From NCBI GenBank assembly GCA_903913215.1, contig CAIWKE010000032.1, positions 1 to 64,000 of the forward strand: a stretch of 64,000 nt of DNA, in the 5' to 3' direction. A model generated the notes under the pieces. It was given only the letters and a program-made list of their open reading frames with translations, was not told the DNA's origin and did no database searches. Of this stretch, positions 17,663 through 26,043 are shown piece after piece. The DNA is from an uncultured Holophagaceae bacterium (GTDB lineage: Bacteria; Acidobacteriota; Holophagae; Holophagales; Holophagaceae). How positions within the stretch are numbered: the stretch's first letter is position 1; every line of letters begins with the position of its first letter. Position numbers and translations under genes: made by a program.

Positions 17663-18934
17663 ATGGCCCTGCCTCTTCCCCAAGACACCCACCTCAGCCC
17701 TGGCGCGGCCCTGGGTCCCGTCATTGTGCCCGGCTCCAAGTCAGTCACCAACCGGGCCCTGCTGTTGGGTGCCCTGGCGCCGGGGACCAGCCACTTTCGT
17801 GGGGGTCTCGAGGCTGAAGATACCCGCTGGATGCGCCAGGCCTTGCGAGGGCTGGGGTTTTCCCTTACCGAGGAGGACGGCCTCTGGCAACTCCAGGGAG
17901 GCGCCCGCCCCCGCAGTGAGACCCCACTTTGGCTGGGGGCTTCTGGCACCACCCTGAGATTCCTCCTGCCCTGGCTGGCCCTTTCGGCCAAGGGGCCCAT
18001 TCGCCTGGAGGGAGATCCCCGGCTCTTCGCCCGGCCCCTGGGCCCCCTACTGGAACCCCTTAAGGCCCTGGGGGCCCGCTGGGTAGCGGACCCGAATGGC
18101 GCCTGGCTCCACCCCGCACCCGAACCGCCCCACTGCCTCGACCTGGCCGTGGACGCCTCCCTCAGCAGCCAGTTCCTGACGGGCCTGGCACTGGTGGCCG
18201 CCGCGCTGCCTGAGCCCAGCCGCCTCACCTGGGCCGCAGTGGCCAGCTCCAGCTACCTGGATCTCAGCACCCAGTGGATGCGGCGCTTCGGCTGCGCGGC
18301 GGTACTGGAGCCGGGCTCCTGGCACATCCCTGGTGGCTCCCTGGGGCCCCGGGACCTGGAACTACCCGGCGACTGGAGCGGAGCCGCAGCCTTCCTCGCC
18401 GCCGCCGCAGCCACCGGACGCAGCCTGCGCTTGGGGCCCCTGGACCCAGAGGACGCCCAGGGGGATCGGGCCATGGTGGAGATTCTCGAGGCAGCCGGCT
18501 GTGCGGTCCACTGGGTGGGCCCCCAGCATCTGGAACTGCAGGGCCCCCTCCAGCGAGGCCTGGACGCCGACCTGACGGAGTGTCCCGACCTTGGGCCGGT
18601 TCTGGCGGCCCTGGCCGCCCTGGCACCCGGGCCCTCAGAGTTGCGCGGACTGCAGACCCTGCCTCTCAAGGAATGCGACCGACTGGAGGCCTCCGCGGAG
18701 CTGGTGCGCTGGCTGGGCGGCGAGGCAGAAATCCTGGGTGATCACACCCTCCGCATTCGACCCGGATCGCCACTCGGGCCAAGGGCTCCCTTTGATCCCC
18801 GCAACGATCACCGCATGGCGTTCGCCGCCGCCCTGGGAGCCCTGCGCCGAGGCGGCGACCTTCTGGATCCCCACTGTGTGGCCAAAACCTTCCCTGAATT
18901 CTGGGAGGTCTGGCAAGGCATGCTCCAGTGCTGA
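17663..18934 (+). CDS. aroA: 3-phosphoshikimate 1-carboxyvinyltransferase (EPSP synthase)
   Basis: Sixth step of the shikimate pathway: transfers enolpyruvyl from PEP to shikimate-3-phosphate. The family signatures are present: GSKSVTNRALLLGALAPG near residue 30, LGASGTTLRFL near 92, LKECDRL and DHRMAFA late in the protein. Length 423 is normal. No clear SD precedes ATG 17663, and a small hairpin (GTGCC-N7-GGCAC) lies just upstream. The 43-base gap after the DUF4845-like gene leaves room for co-transcription. Confidence 0.94.
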   Translation: MALPLPQDTHLSPGAALGPVIVPGSKSVTNRALLLGALAPGTSHFRGGLEAEDTRWMRQALRGLGFSLTEEDGLWQLQGGARPRSETPLWLGASGTTLRFLLPWLALSAKGPIRLEGDPRLFARPLGPLLEPLKALGARWVADPNGAWLHPAPEPPHCLDLAVDASLSSQFLTGLALVAAALPEPSRLTWAAVASSSYLDLSTQWMRRFGCAAVLEPGSWHIPGGSLGPRDLELPGDWSGAAAFLAAAAATGRSLRLGPLDPEDAQGDRAMVEILEAAGCAVHWVGPQHLELQGPLQRGLDADLTECPDLGPVLAALAALAPGPSELRGLQTLPLKECDRLEASAELVRWLGGEAEILGDHTLRIRPGSPLGPRAPFDPRNDHRMAFAAALGALRRGGDLLDPHCVAKTFPEFWEVWQGMLQC

Positions 18935-19011
18935 GGGGTCCCTGGCATGGCAACTGGAAGCCCCCTTGGGCTTTGATTAGGGTCGGCGCTGGGGAGATGG
19001 CTCCCGTGCCA

Positions 19012-19329
19012 TGGCCGCCATCGCTCAGGCTTGGCAATGTGCGGGAGCTACTCCACGCGCTCGAGCGGGCGGTGCTTCGCTGTGAGGGCGACATCCTGAA
19101 GATCCATCACTTCCCAGACCTGGAGGTGCCTGCCCTGAGGCGCCGCACCTGGGAGTAAGCCACCCGGGGCTTCCAGCGCCAGTTCCTGCTAGACACGCTC
19201 AGGACCTGCAATTACAGCATAGCGGAGGCGGCCGAGAGCCTTGGCCTGGCCCGTCCTGCCCTCTACGCCACAGCCAGGAGACTGGGGGTGGACCTGGTGG
19301 AGGAGCGGCTGTGGCGCTCCAGAGAATAA
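19012..19329 (+). pseudogene. Relic of a sigma-54-dependent activator (C-terminal end)
   Basis: Translating one frame across this gap after aroA gives LGNVRELLHALERAVLR, the end of an NtrC-type AAA+ domain (canonical WPGNVRELxxxxERA). An in-frame TAA (19156-19158) follows. The same frame then continues with FQRQFLLDTLRTCNYSIAEA and ARPALYATARRLGV, a Fis-type DNA-binding helix-turn-helix, ending at TAA 19327-19329. The receiver or sensor part and most of the AAA+ domain are missing. It looks like the remains of a deleted regulator gene rather than a functional one. The 80 bases before it hold nothing recognised. Confidence 0.7.
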
Positions 19330-19335
19330 ACGGTC

Positions 19336-21129
19336 TCAGACTCTGCGGCCGAAACTCCGTTCCAGGTCATCAAGCGTGAGCTTCTTCAGGATGGGGCGCC
19401 CGTGGGGACAGGTGTTGGGAACCTCGCAGGCCAGCAGATCCTGAATCAAACGGAGGGCAAGTTCATTCGGCAGGGAATGGTGCTTCTTGATGGCTGCCCG
19501 GCAGGCCAGCTCGGCGTTGAGATCCCGCCGGAAGGTATCGAGATCCACGCGACCCTCCCGCTCCAGGCGGGCCAGCAGGTCTTCCAGGAGGGCCTGGGGA
19601 TCACGCTCCGCCAGGAAGTCCGGCAGGCCACGCACCACCAGCGCATCGGCTCCGAAGGCCTCCAGGTCCAGCCCCGCAGCCTCCAGTTCCGACTGGAAGG
19701 GCAGGAGCCGAGCCAGCGCCTCAGGGCCCAACTGCACGACCTTGGGGGGCATCAGAGGCTGGATGGCGGGGGCGTGGCGGCGCAGGAATAGGCGCTCAAA
19801 CAGCACCCGCTCGTGGGCCACGTGCTGATCGACGATCCAGAGCTCAGGCCCACGGTCCCCCACGATTTCCGCCAACAGGTAGGTCTGTTGGAAGGCGCCC
19901 AGGTAGCGGATGGAAGTCCCGGAAACCACGGACTCGGCCACACCGGAGGACTCCGATTGAAGCGGGTAGTCCCGATCCAGGGGCCGTGTCCCGAAGGTCT
20001 CACGCATGGCCTGGTAGCTGCCGAGCGCACCGCCGGAATGGTCGGACCAGAGGCGGGGATGCTGGAGCGCCAGCCGCCGGGGATCCAGGTCCAGTTCGGC
20101 CTCCAAGGGTTTGGGCGGCAACTCCAGTACCGAGGCCAGGCCCCCGCGCAGCTGAGCCCACGCCTCTTCGGTGGCGGTACGCACCCAGGCAAAGATCCGC
20201 TGGGGCTCCCGGAAGCGCACCTCGGCTTTGGTGGGATGCACGTTCACATCCACGGCTTCGGGGGGCACCTCCAGGAAGAGCAGGGCCGCGGGGTACGAGC
20301 CTTTGGCGAAGGTGCCGGACCAGCCCTCGGAAAGGGCCGCCAGTAGGAGGCGATCCCGCACGGCCCGACCATTCACGAAGAGATACAGGTGGTTCCGGTC
20401 CCGGAAGCTGAGGTCCGGGGGCGAGACGAAGCCCCGCAAGCACCAAGGCCTCTCGCCGTTCACGAAGGGCACTAGCCGAGAGAGTTTCTCCCCCAATAGG
20501 GGAGCCAGGCGCTGACCCGCATCCTCCACCGGGGGGAGCACCAGGGCCGTGCCTCGATCGGAACGGATGGTCCAGTGCACGCTAGGGGCACTCAGCGCCA
20601 GGCGGGCCACGGCACCCCAGAGCTGGGCGTGCTCCGTGTCCGTGGACTTCAGAAAGCGGCGCCGAGCGGGCAGCTGCGCAAATAGGTCACGGACGCTCAC
20701 CGTGGTCCCGCAGCTGCGGGGCGTGGGCGTGACACCCTTGATGATGCCAAACTCGCAGCGCAGGCGCTGGCCAGCGCCCTCGGCTTGAGCACTGGTGAGG
20801 TCAAAGCGACTTACGGCGGCGATGCTGGGCAGGGCCTCACCTCGGAAGCCGAAGGTGGCCAAGTGGCCCAGATCCTCTGCTGTGCGCACCTTGCTGGTGG
20901 CGTGACGCTCCAGAGCCAGATACAGATCGTCCCGCGCCATGCCTGAGCCATCATCCGCCACTTCCAGAAGACGTTTGCCGCCCTCCTCCCAGGTCACCTC
21001 GATGCGCCGGGCCCCGGCATCCAGGGCGTTTTCCACCAGTTCCTTCAGGACCGAGGAGGGCCGCTCGACCACTTCCCCAGCCGCGATCTGGTTCGCCACC
21101 TGGTCTGAGAGGATGCGGATGCTGGCCAT
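19336..21129 (-). CDS. mutL: DNA mismatch repair protein MutL
   Basis: 597-residue mismatch-repair ATPase and matchmaker. The N-terminal GHKL ATPase motifs are intact (ELVENALDAGA, DDGSGM, TFGFRGEALPSI). The C-terminal domain carries DQHVAHERVLFE, matching the DQHA(x)2E(x)4E endonuclease motif, so this MutL probably nicks DNA itself, as in bacteria without MutH. It stands alone. Its stop lies six bases from the regulator relic. Confidence 0.95.
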   Translation of the reverse strand: MASIRILSDQVANQIAAGEVVERPSSVLKELVENALDAGARRIEVTWEEGGKRLLEVADDGSGMARDDLYLALERHATSKVRTAEDLGHLATFGFRGEALPSIAAVSRFDLTSAQAEGAGQRLRCEFGIIKGVTPTPRSCGTTVSVRDLFAQLPARRRFLKSTDTEHAQLWGAVARLALSAPSVHWTIRSDRGTALVLPPVEDAGQRLAPLLGEKLSRLVPFVNGERPWCLRGFVSPPDLSFRDRNHLYLFVNGRAVRDRLLLAALSEGWSGTFAKGSYPAALLFLEVPPEAVDVNVHPTKAEVRFREPQRIFAWVRTATEEAWAQLRGGLASVLELPPKPLEAELDLDPRRLALQHPRLWSDHSGGALGSYQAMRETFGTRPLDRDYPLQSESSGVAESVVSGTSIRYLGAFQQTYLLAEIVGDRGPELWIVDQHVAHERVLFERLFLRRHAPAIQPLMPPKVVQLGPEALARLLPFQSELEAAGLDLEAFGADALVVRGLPDFLAERDPQALLEDLLARLEREGRVDLDTFRRDLNAELACRAAIKKHHSLPNELALRLIQDLLACEVPNTCPHGRPILKKLTLDDLERSFGRRV

Positions 21130-21228
21130 GCACCAGTCTAGTCCGGTCCGGGGTTTCTCCTTGCGGCACCTGCACCCAAGGGATCTTTGGACACACGACA
21201 GGCACCCCTCCGGACTGCGCGTCTCCTC

Positions 21229-21241
21229 GCGGCAAAGCCGC
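21229..21241. repeat. Small intergenic palindrome with GGCAAAGCC core
   Basis: GCGGC-AAA-GCCGC in the 139-base gap between mutL and the cytochrome-like gene. The same layout (a GC-rich arm ending in GGC, loop AAA, arm beginning with GCC) recurs at 54334 and 54400, also outside genes. Nothing else recognisable lies in this gap. Confidence 0.5.
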
Positions 21242-21268
21242 TCGGTGCCAAGCCCTGACGGCTCCGGG

Positions 21269-21739
21269 CTAACGCTTCAGCCAGGCCCGCAGGCCGTGAC
21301 CCAGGTAGGCCCCCAGGAAGAGTAGGCTGGCCAGGCCGTGGGTCCAGGCGAACCCCAGGCGCCAGACGGGGGATGTGGCCACCTGCACGAGGTAGCCCGT
21401 CATGACCATCGGCGCGATGAGGAAGGCCAAGCCCAGTCCCAGACGGCGGCCGTCCCGGTTCTGCGAGCGCAGCTTAGAACCCAGGTGCCCCCGCACGGTC
21501 AGGCCCAGGGCGAACAGCAGCAGAGGCGCCGCCAGCACATGGAGATGCTGAACCAGGGCCTGCAGGGGATGGGGCTCAAGGCCAAAGTCCCCCTGCACGT
21601 GCCCGTAATACCGCAGCCAGCCGTAGCCGAGTCCTGAGAGCCCCGTGGCAATGGTGCCAAGGTGCAGCGCCCAGCGCTCGAACGCCTGCATGGGCCAGCT
21701 CTCGCCCATGGGGGATCGGCGCTCCAGTTCCGGCTTCAC
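21269..21739 (-). CDS. Four-span membrane protein, probable b-type cytochrome subunit
   Basis: 156 residues with four hydrophobic segments. Histidines lie inside or at the edges of three of them (ERWALHLGTIA, ALVQHLHVLAAP with TVRGH, and FAWTHGLASLLFLGAYLGH), as in small cytochrome b561/DUF4405-type heme proteins. The start codon overlaps the stop of the FMN-binding gene (ATGA), so the two are translationally coupled. The likely role is passing electrons between the membrane pool and the flavoprotein. This is inferred from His placement and context. Confidence 0.55.
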   Translation of the reverse strand: MKPELERRSPMGESWPMQAFERWALHLGTIATGLSGLGYGWLRYYGHVQGDFGLEPHPLQALVQHLHVLAAPLLLFALGLTVRGHLGSKLRSQNRDGRRLGLGLAFLIAPMVMTGYLVQVATSPVWRLGFAWTHGLASLLFLGAYLGHGLRAWLKR

Positions 21740-22254
21740 TTCGCCTCTCCGTACAACACCTGCTCCAGGGCCAGCCCGCGGCGCGCCGCGTCGACCAGGG
21801 CGTTGGCCGTGAGCGTGCTACCCGCCAGGGGGCGGATGGCACCCTTGAGGGAAAGCTGGGGCTCCAGCCGCTTGGCATCGAACTGACGCAGCCAAGCCTC
21901 CTTGGCGATGTAGTCCTGGGGTTCCCGGAACGCCAGCAGCTCCACGCGGAGGATCCGGCCATCGGGCGACACAGCTACCAGCACGGTCTCGGGCAGGGTG
22001 CGGACGCGGTGGGTGTCCAGGAAGGCCACGCCCAGGAGGCTGCCCTTCCTGCGGGCCTCGTAGGCGACCTGCCAGAGCCCCGCCAGGGGTGTGCCCGCGA
22101 GCTCCTTCACCCGCTGGGCCTGGGGCTCGGAGAGCCAGTGTTCCTTGCGGGTAAGCGTGGCGCCAGGAAAGGCGAGGGCCAAGGCCTCCGAGGTGGAAGG
22201 CAGGCCCGCCATCAGGCTTGCCGTGATGAAGGCGGGGGCGAGGATGCGGATCAT
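21736..22254 (-). CDS. Exported FMN-binding (flavinylated) protein
   Basis: 172 residues with an N-terminal signal or anchor and a C-terminal FMN_bind domain. The segment PLAGSTLTANALVDA matches the flavin attachment motif of the RnfG/NqrC family, with T149 the likely FMN-accepting Thr. The ApbE enzyme that makes that phosphoester bond is encoded two genes upstream. Electron carrier outside the cytoplasmic membrane. The start lies seven bases after the porin stop. Confidence 0.75.
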   Translation of the reverse strand: MIRILAPAFITASLMAGLPSTSEALALAFPGATLTRKEHWLSEPQAQRVKELAGTPLAGLWQVAYEARRKGSLLGVAFLDTHRVRTLPETVLVAVSPDGRILRVELLAFREPQDYIAKEAWLRQFDAKRLEPQLSLKGAIRPLAGSTLTANALVDAARRGLALEQVLYGEAK

Positions 22255-22261
22255 GGGCGCC

Positions 22262-23557
22262 TCAGAACTCGTAACCCAGGGCCAGATCCCACTGGCTGCG
22301 GCCGGTGCTCGCGCCGTTGCGCACCTGCGAGACGTCGACCTTCACCGCCACCTGGGGGATGGGCTTCCAGCTGAGCCCCGCCGTGTGGATGGTCTGATCA
22401 TTGGCCAAGTCCGCTACCACGCCGCTGGCCACTTGCTGCTGCAGGTTCATGCGCTCCCAGCGCAGGAAGGGAATGAGGGCCTGGCGCGAGCCGTTGTGGC
22501 TCAGGAGGTCGTAGCCCGCCTCCAGGTATCCGCCCCACTGGCGGGTGCCAGTGGCATGGGGATCTGCGGTGGCGCCCAGGCTTTCGAGCTCCCGCCGCCC
22601 GAGATTGGTGCGGGCGCCGAGGGCACGGAACTGCCAGCCCTGGGCCCGGTACTCGGCGTGGACCTCCGAAACCGACGTGGGGATGGTGGTGCCGAGGATG
22701 GGCGCCTCATGGGGGGTCTCCACCACGCTGCTGCCTCGGTAGAATCCGAAGCCCAGGGTGCCTCCCAGCACTGGATGCCAGTCCAGACGGCCCGTGACGG
22801 CGAGGCGCTCCGCATTGGCCTTGTTTCCGTCCTGGCGCCCCCCACTGATGCCGCCGGCATTGAAGCCTGCGGCATTCATGCCGTTCACCAGGTAGAGCCG
22901 GTAGTTCAAGTTGCCTGGCAGTTCTCCATGCAGACCGAGACCGTTCTCATGCCAGGTGGTGGGGATGATGCCCCCCTCCCGTTCTACGAAGGGCCTTGCG
23001 GCACTTAGCACCGTGGGTGGCTCATGCATCTCATTGGTGAAACCCAGAGGCAAGAGCAACTGGCCGGCCCGCAGGTTCAGCTCCTTGCGGATGAGGAAAT
23101 CCAGGTAGGCGAACTCGACGATGGCCTCGCCTTCGGGGTGCTCATCGGAATACCCGCTGTGCTCGAACTCCACCTCACTGTTGAACACGATGCGGTCGCT
23201 GAAGTGGTAGCCGATGTAGAACACCGTCCGCAGGGCATCGAGCTGGTTGTTCTGGGGGGCGATGGTACCGTTCTGGCGTTTCCCGGCGAAGTTCTGGTAA
23301 AGGAACTCGCCGTAGCCGCCCACGGAGAGCCCCGCTGGGGCTCCATAGACCTTCGAGGCCGCCGCCCCAAGGCCGTAGGCCCCCTCCCCGCCGCTCGATG
23401 ACTTGTCGGCTCCGGTCTTCTGGTTCTCCAGCTCTTGGGTGAGGATCTGCAGCTTGCGCTCCAGCAGGGTCACCCGCTGCTCCGTGTCAGGCCGCTCTTG
23501 GGCAGCCAGGGGTGCCACCATCAGGGCGCAGGCAAGTGGAGTAAGTAGGGCTTTCAT
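22262..23557 (-). CDS. Outer-membrane porin-like beta-barrel with coiled-coil N-terminus
   Basis: 431 residues: signal peptide (cut near PLAAQERP), a short coiled coil (RVTLLERKLQILTQELENQK), then a long run of amphipathic beta strands ending in the aromatic outer-membrane signature GYEF. The style resembles phosphate-selective or other substrate-specific porins. ATG 23557 overlaps the apbE stop. In an operon with flavin and heme proteins it may be a conduit or ligand channel, but no substrate can be read from sequence. Confidence 0.75.
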   Translation of the reverse strand: MKALLTPLACALMVAPLAAQERPDTEQRVTLLERKLQILTQELENQKTGADKSSSGGEGAYGLGAAASKVYGAPAGLSVGGYGEFLYQNFAGKRQNGTIAPQNNQLDALRTVFYIGYHFSDRIVFNSEVEFEHSGYSDEHPEGEAIVEFAYLDFLIRKELNLRAGQLLLPLGFTNEMHEPPTVLSAARPFVEREGGIIPTTWHENGLGLHGELPGNLNYRLYLVNGMNAAGFNAGGISGGRQDGNKANAERLAVTGRLDWHPVLGGTLGFGFYRGSSVVETPHEAPILGTTIPTSVSEVHAEYRAQGWQFRALGARTNLGRRELESLGATADPHATGTRQWGGYLEAGYDLLSHNGSRQALIPFLRWERMNLQQQVASGVVADLANDQTIHTAGLSWKPIPQVAVKVDVSQVRNGASTGRSQWDLALGYEF

Positions 23558-24513
23558 CGAGGCTCCCGGGGAATCAGGGTGGGGTGGAGATCCTGGAAGG
23601 CCCGGGACTGCCGGACGCTCCCATCGTTCAGAAAGAAGGCCGCCGCCACCTGGTTCTGCTCCGCCCAGGCCAGACCGGCCTCAGGACCCAGCACGTAGAG
23701 GGCGGTGGAAAGCACATCAGCCGACAGCCCATCGGGCCGCACCACGGCCGTGCTGCCCCAGGCTGGGCAGGGTTCCCCGCTCCGGGGATTCAGGATGTGG
23801 CGGCCCCGCTCCGAGGTGCCGCTGCAGGAGAGGGAGGCATTCACCAGCAACACCGTGCCTCTGGATCGCTGGCGGTCCTGGGGATCGGCGAAATCCACCG
23901 GCTGGGGCCGGCCCCAGGCCAGCACCTGACCGCCAAAGTCCAGCCAGCCGCTGGGTGTCGCCGCCGCCCGGCGCATCGCGTCCAGGGCATAGCCTTTCAG
24001 GAAGCCGCCCTCCTCCACGCCGGCCATGGGGCTGCCCAGCTGCGCTGAGCTGTGCAGGGAGTCTAACGCCAACAGGTGGGATCCCGAGGCCAGGCGAGCC
24101 GCGGCCAGGGTGGCCGGATCCGGCACACGCCCTCCCTCCCGGATACCCCAGGCCCTCATGAGCGCCATGAGGACCGGGTCAAAGGCTCCCTCGGTACACC
24201 GGGTCCAGGCCTGGATCTCGGCAAGCAGGGCGATCCACTCCCGGTCGAGGGCCACGGCGGCACCTTGGGCCGCGTTCAGGCGGCTCCAGGCAGACCCTGG
24301 GTTCCAGGTGGAGCAGGCAGCCTCGATACGGGCCGACTCAGCCAGAGCCCGTTCTGAGGCCTGGCCTAGATCGCCGGGTCCCTCGAGATGGATCTGCAGG
24401 CGAGTGCCCATGGCGAAGACGCTCCGCTCCAAGCAGGGCTGCTCTGCCTGGAGGGCAACCAGAATCCGGGGCACCGCGAGGGGCGTGGGGAGAGGAGGCA
24501 GGGGCAAGATCAT
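23554..24513 (-). CDS. apbE: FAD:protein FMN transferase
   Basis: Attaches FMN covalently to a Thr of exported FMN_bind proteins, using FAD. Recognisable blocks are FAMGTRLQIHLEG near the N-terminus, LDFGGQVLAWG in the middle, then SCSGTSERG, HILNPRSGEP and DGLSADVLSTALYVLG. The frame is open to a TTG at 24552, but ATG 24513 (about 319 residues) is preferred; neither has a good SD. The N-terminus is hydrophobic and Pro-rich rather than a standard lipoprotein signal. The substrate is very likely the product of 21736-22254. Confidence 0.85.
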   Translation of the reverse strand: MILPLPPLPTPLAVPRILVALQAEQPCLERSVFAMGTRLQIHLEGPGDLGQASERALAESARIEAACSTWNPGSAWSRLNAAQGAAVALDREWIALLAEIQAWTRCTEGAFDPVLMALMRAWGIREGGRVPDPATLAAARLASGSHLLALDSLHSSAQLGSPMAGVEEGGFLKGYALDAMRRAAATPSGWLDFGGQVLAWGRPQPVDFADPQDRQRSRGTVLLVNASLSCSGTSERGRHILNPRSGEPCPAWGSTAVVRPDGLSADVLSTALYVLGPEAGLAWAEQNQVAAAFFLNDGSVRQSRAFQDLHPTLIPREPR

Positions 24514-24516
24514 ATC

Positions 24517-24529
24517 GAGACTGAGTCTC
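24517..24529. promoter_or_regulatory. Palindrome GAGAC-TGA-GTCTC near the apbE start
   Basis: Perfect 5-3-5 inverted repeat a few bases upstream of ATG 24513. It shares the GAGAC/TCTC half-sites with the larger palindrome at 24555-24577, suggesting two sites for one dimeric regulator. Confidence 0.4.
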
Positions 24530-24554
24530 AACCACTTTTTATTCAAATACAATT

Positions 24555-24577
24555 ATTTTGAGACGAAATCTCAAAAT
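24555..24577. promoter_or_regulatory. Perfect 23-bp palindromic operator between apbE and a phosphoesterase gene
   Basis: ATTTTGAGA-CGAAA-TCTCAAAAT is a perfect 9-5-9 inverted repeat in an AT-rich patch unusual for this window. It lies in the divergent control region of the apbE operon (minus) and the metallophosphoesterase gene (plus). The inner TGAGACGAAATCTCA is 15 bases long, the length of a 7-1-7 Fur-type box, and resembles one loosely. TTGAGA elements on both strands could act as -35 boxes, so binding would block transcription both ways. The regulator is not identified. Confidence 0.6.
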
Positions 24578-24613
24578 GTGATCTGAATCACTCCCTTGGC
24601 ACACTAGGACTCC

Positions 24614-25801
24614 ATGCTTTTCCTCATCGCCCTCGCCCTCATCCTCCTGGTTCAGTGGCTGCACCTGCGGCTTCTATGTCTGGAGTTGCCGGACCGGTTC
24701 CACCGGCCCCTGCCTTGGCTCCTGTTCTTCTTCCACCTGCCCCTGATCCTGTTCGCGGGCCTTCGGACGCTGGGTCTGGGCGGCCACAGTGCTCTGCCCC
24801 TGCTCCAATTCCTGTCCCGGATCGGCTTCTACTTCCAGGCCTTCACGGTCATGCACCTGATCATCGCCATGCTGGGGGAATGGGGTTGGCGAATCTTCCG
24901 CAAGCCTGCGGCAGAGGTGGACTCCCTGGAGGAGGCCCCAGTAGACCCCAGCCGCCGGGCGTTCCTCCGGACATCCGCCGTGGCCAGCACGGGGGCCGCC
25001 ATGGCCTTTGGTGTTGTAGGCGCCCAGGAGGCCTTCAGCGATCCAGAGATCACTCGGCTGGAGCTGACCTTCCCAGACCTGCCCCCGGGCCTGGATGGGC
25101 TGCGCCTGGCCCAGCTCAGCGACCTGCACGCGGGTCCCCTGGTTGGCGCCAAGACCTTGCGACGCTGGCGGGAGCTCACAGAGCGCGAACGGCCTGAGCT
25201 CCTGCTCTTCACAGGCGACCTGGTGGACAGCCGCCCCGAGGAACTGGAGCCACTGTTAATCGCCTTCCAAGGCTTCCACCCGCCCCTGGGCCGCTTCGCG
25301 GTGCTGGGAAATCACGACTACTTCGACGATCCTGGGCCCATCTGGCGCGACTTAGAGGGCGCCGGAATCCGCTGCCTGGAGAACGCCGCGGCCCTGATCC
25401 AGCGTGGGGGCTCCACCCTGGCCCTGCTGGGGCTTCAGGACCCCATGGCCCGCAACGGCCGCTTCGCCCGCCTGGTCTACGGGCCAGGCCCCCGCCCTGC
25501 CGAGGCCACCCGAGATCTGCCCAGCGACGCCTTCCGACTCTGCATGAACCACCGCCCCAACGAGTGGGAAGAAGCCCTGGCTGCGGGGGCGCGCCTCACC
25601 TTGTCGGGCCATACCCACGGCGGTCAGATCAACCCCATTCCAGGCTTCAGTAGCGCCCGCCTGATCGGTCCCCGTATCCAGGGCCTCTACCGGGATGGTC
25701 CCGATCTCCTTTACGTCAGCCGGGGCCTGGGCGTGGTCGGCCTGCCCATCCGCATTGCCGCCCCCCCGGAGATCGTCATCATCACGCTGAGGCGCACCTA
25801 G
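24614..25801 (+). CDS. Membrane-anchored metallophosphoesterase (YkuE/YaeI type)
   Basis: 395 residues. Several hydrophobic spans occupy residues 1-90. A twin-arginine-like SRRAFLRT stretch and hydrophobic segment follow at about 116-140, then the calcineurin-like domain with all metal motifs: SDLHAG, GDLVD, GNHDY, MNHRP and SGHTHGGQ. Relatives cleave phosphate from lipid headgroups such as UDP-diacylglucosamine, or act on unknown envelope substrates. The catalytic part probably lies outside the membrane. It shares the palindromic control region with the divergent apbE operon. Confidence 0.82.
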   Translation: MLFLIALALILLVQWLHLRLLCLELPDRFHRPLPWLLFFFHLPLILFAGLRTLGLGGHSALPLLQFLSRIGFYFQAFTVMHLIIAMLGEWGWRIFRKPAAEVDSLEEAPVDPSRRAFLRTSAVASTGAAMAFGVVGAQEAFSDPEITRLELTFPDLPPGLDGLRLAQLSDLHAGPLVGAKTLRRWRELTERERPELLLFTGDLVDSRPEELEPLLIAFQGFHPPLGRFAVLGNHDYFDDPGPIWRDLEGAGIRCLENAAALIQRGGSTLALLGLQDPMARNGRFARLVYGPGPRPAEATRDLPSDAFRLCMNHRPNEWEEALAAGARLTLSGHTHGGQINPIPGFSSARLIGPRIQGLYRDGPDLLYVSRGLGVVGLPIRIAAPPEIVIITLRRT

Positions 25802-26043
25802 TCGGACTGCTTCTGCTGCATCCTAGCCAAAGCACGCAACGCGGCATCTGGGACCGGTTCGGCCGGACCTAGCAGTTGCCGGGCCAAGAGCGGCAGGGCC
25901 CGCAGGCCGCGCAAAACCCCAGCACAGACTCGACAGAGCCGCAGGTGAAGCCAGATGCCCAGGCGTCGCCGCAAGGGCAAGGTCCCCTCCAGGTATTCCG
26001 TGAGTTCCATCTGCACGTCATGGCAGGAGGGCATGAGCCTCAT
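25798..26043 (-). CDS. Zinc-finger (zf-HC2) anti-sigma factor
   Basis: 81 residues carrying the cysteine/histidine zinc knuckle (SCHDVQMELTEYLEG, then WLHLRLCRVC), typical of anti-sigma factors that hold an ECF sigma. There is a basic linker and no clear membrane span, so it may be cytoplasmic. ATG 26043 overlaps the sigma stop (ATGA), the usual sigma/anti-sigma coupling. Last gene of the bufferin operon. The convergent phosphoesterase gene overlaps its end. Confidence 0.8.
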   Translation of the reverse strand: MRLMPSCHDVQMELTEYLEGTLPLRRRLGIWLHLRLCRVCAGVLRGLRALPLLARQLLGPAEPVPDAALRALARMQQKQSD

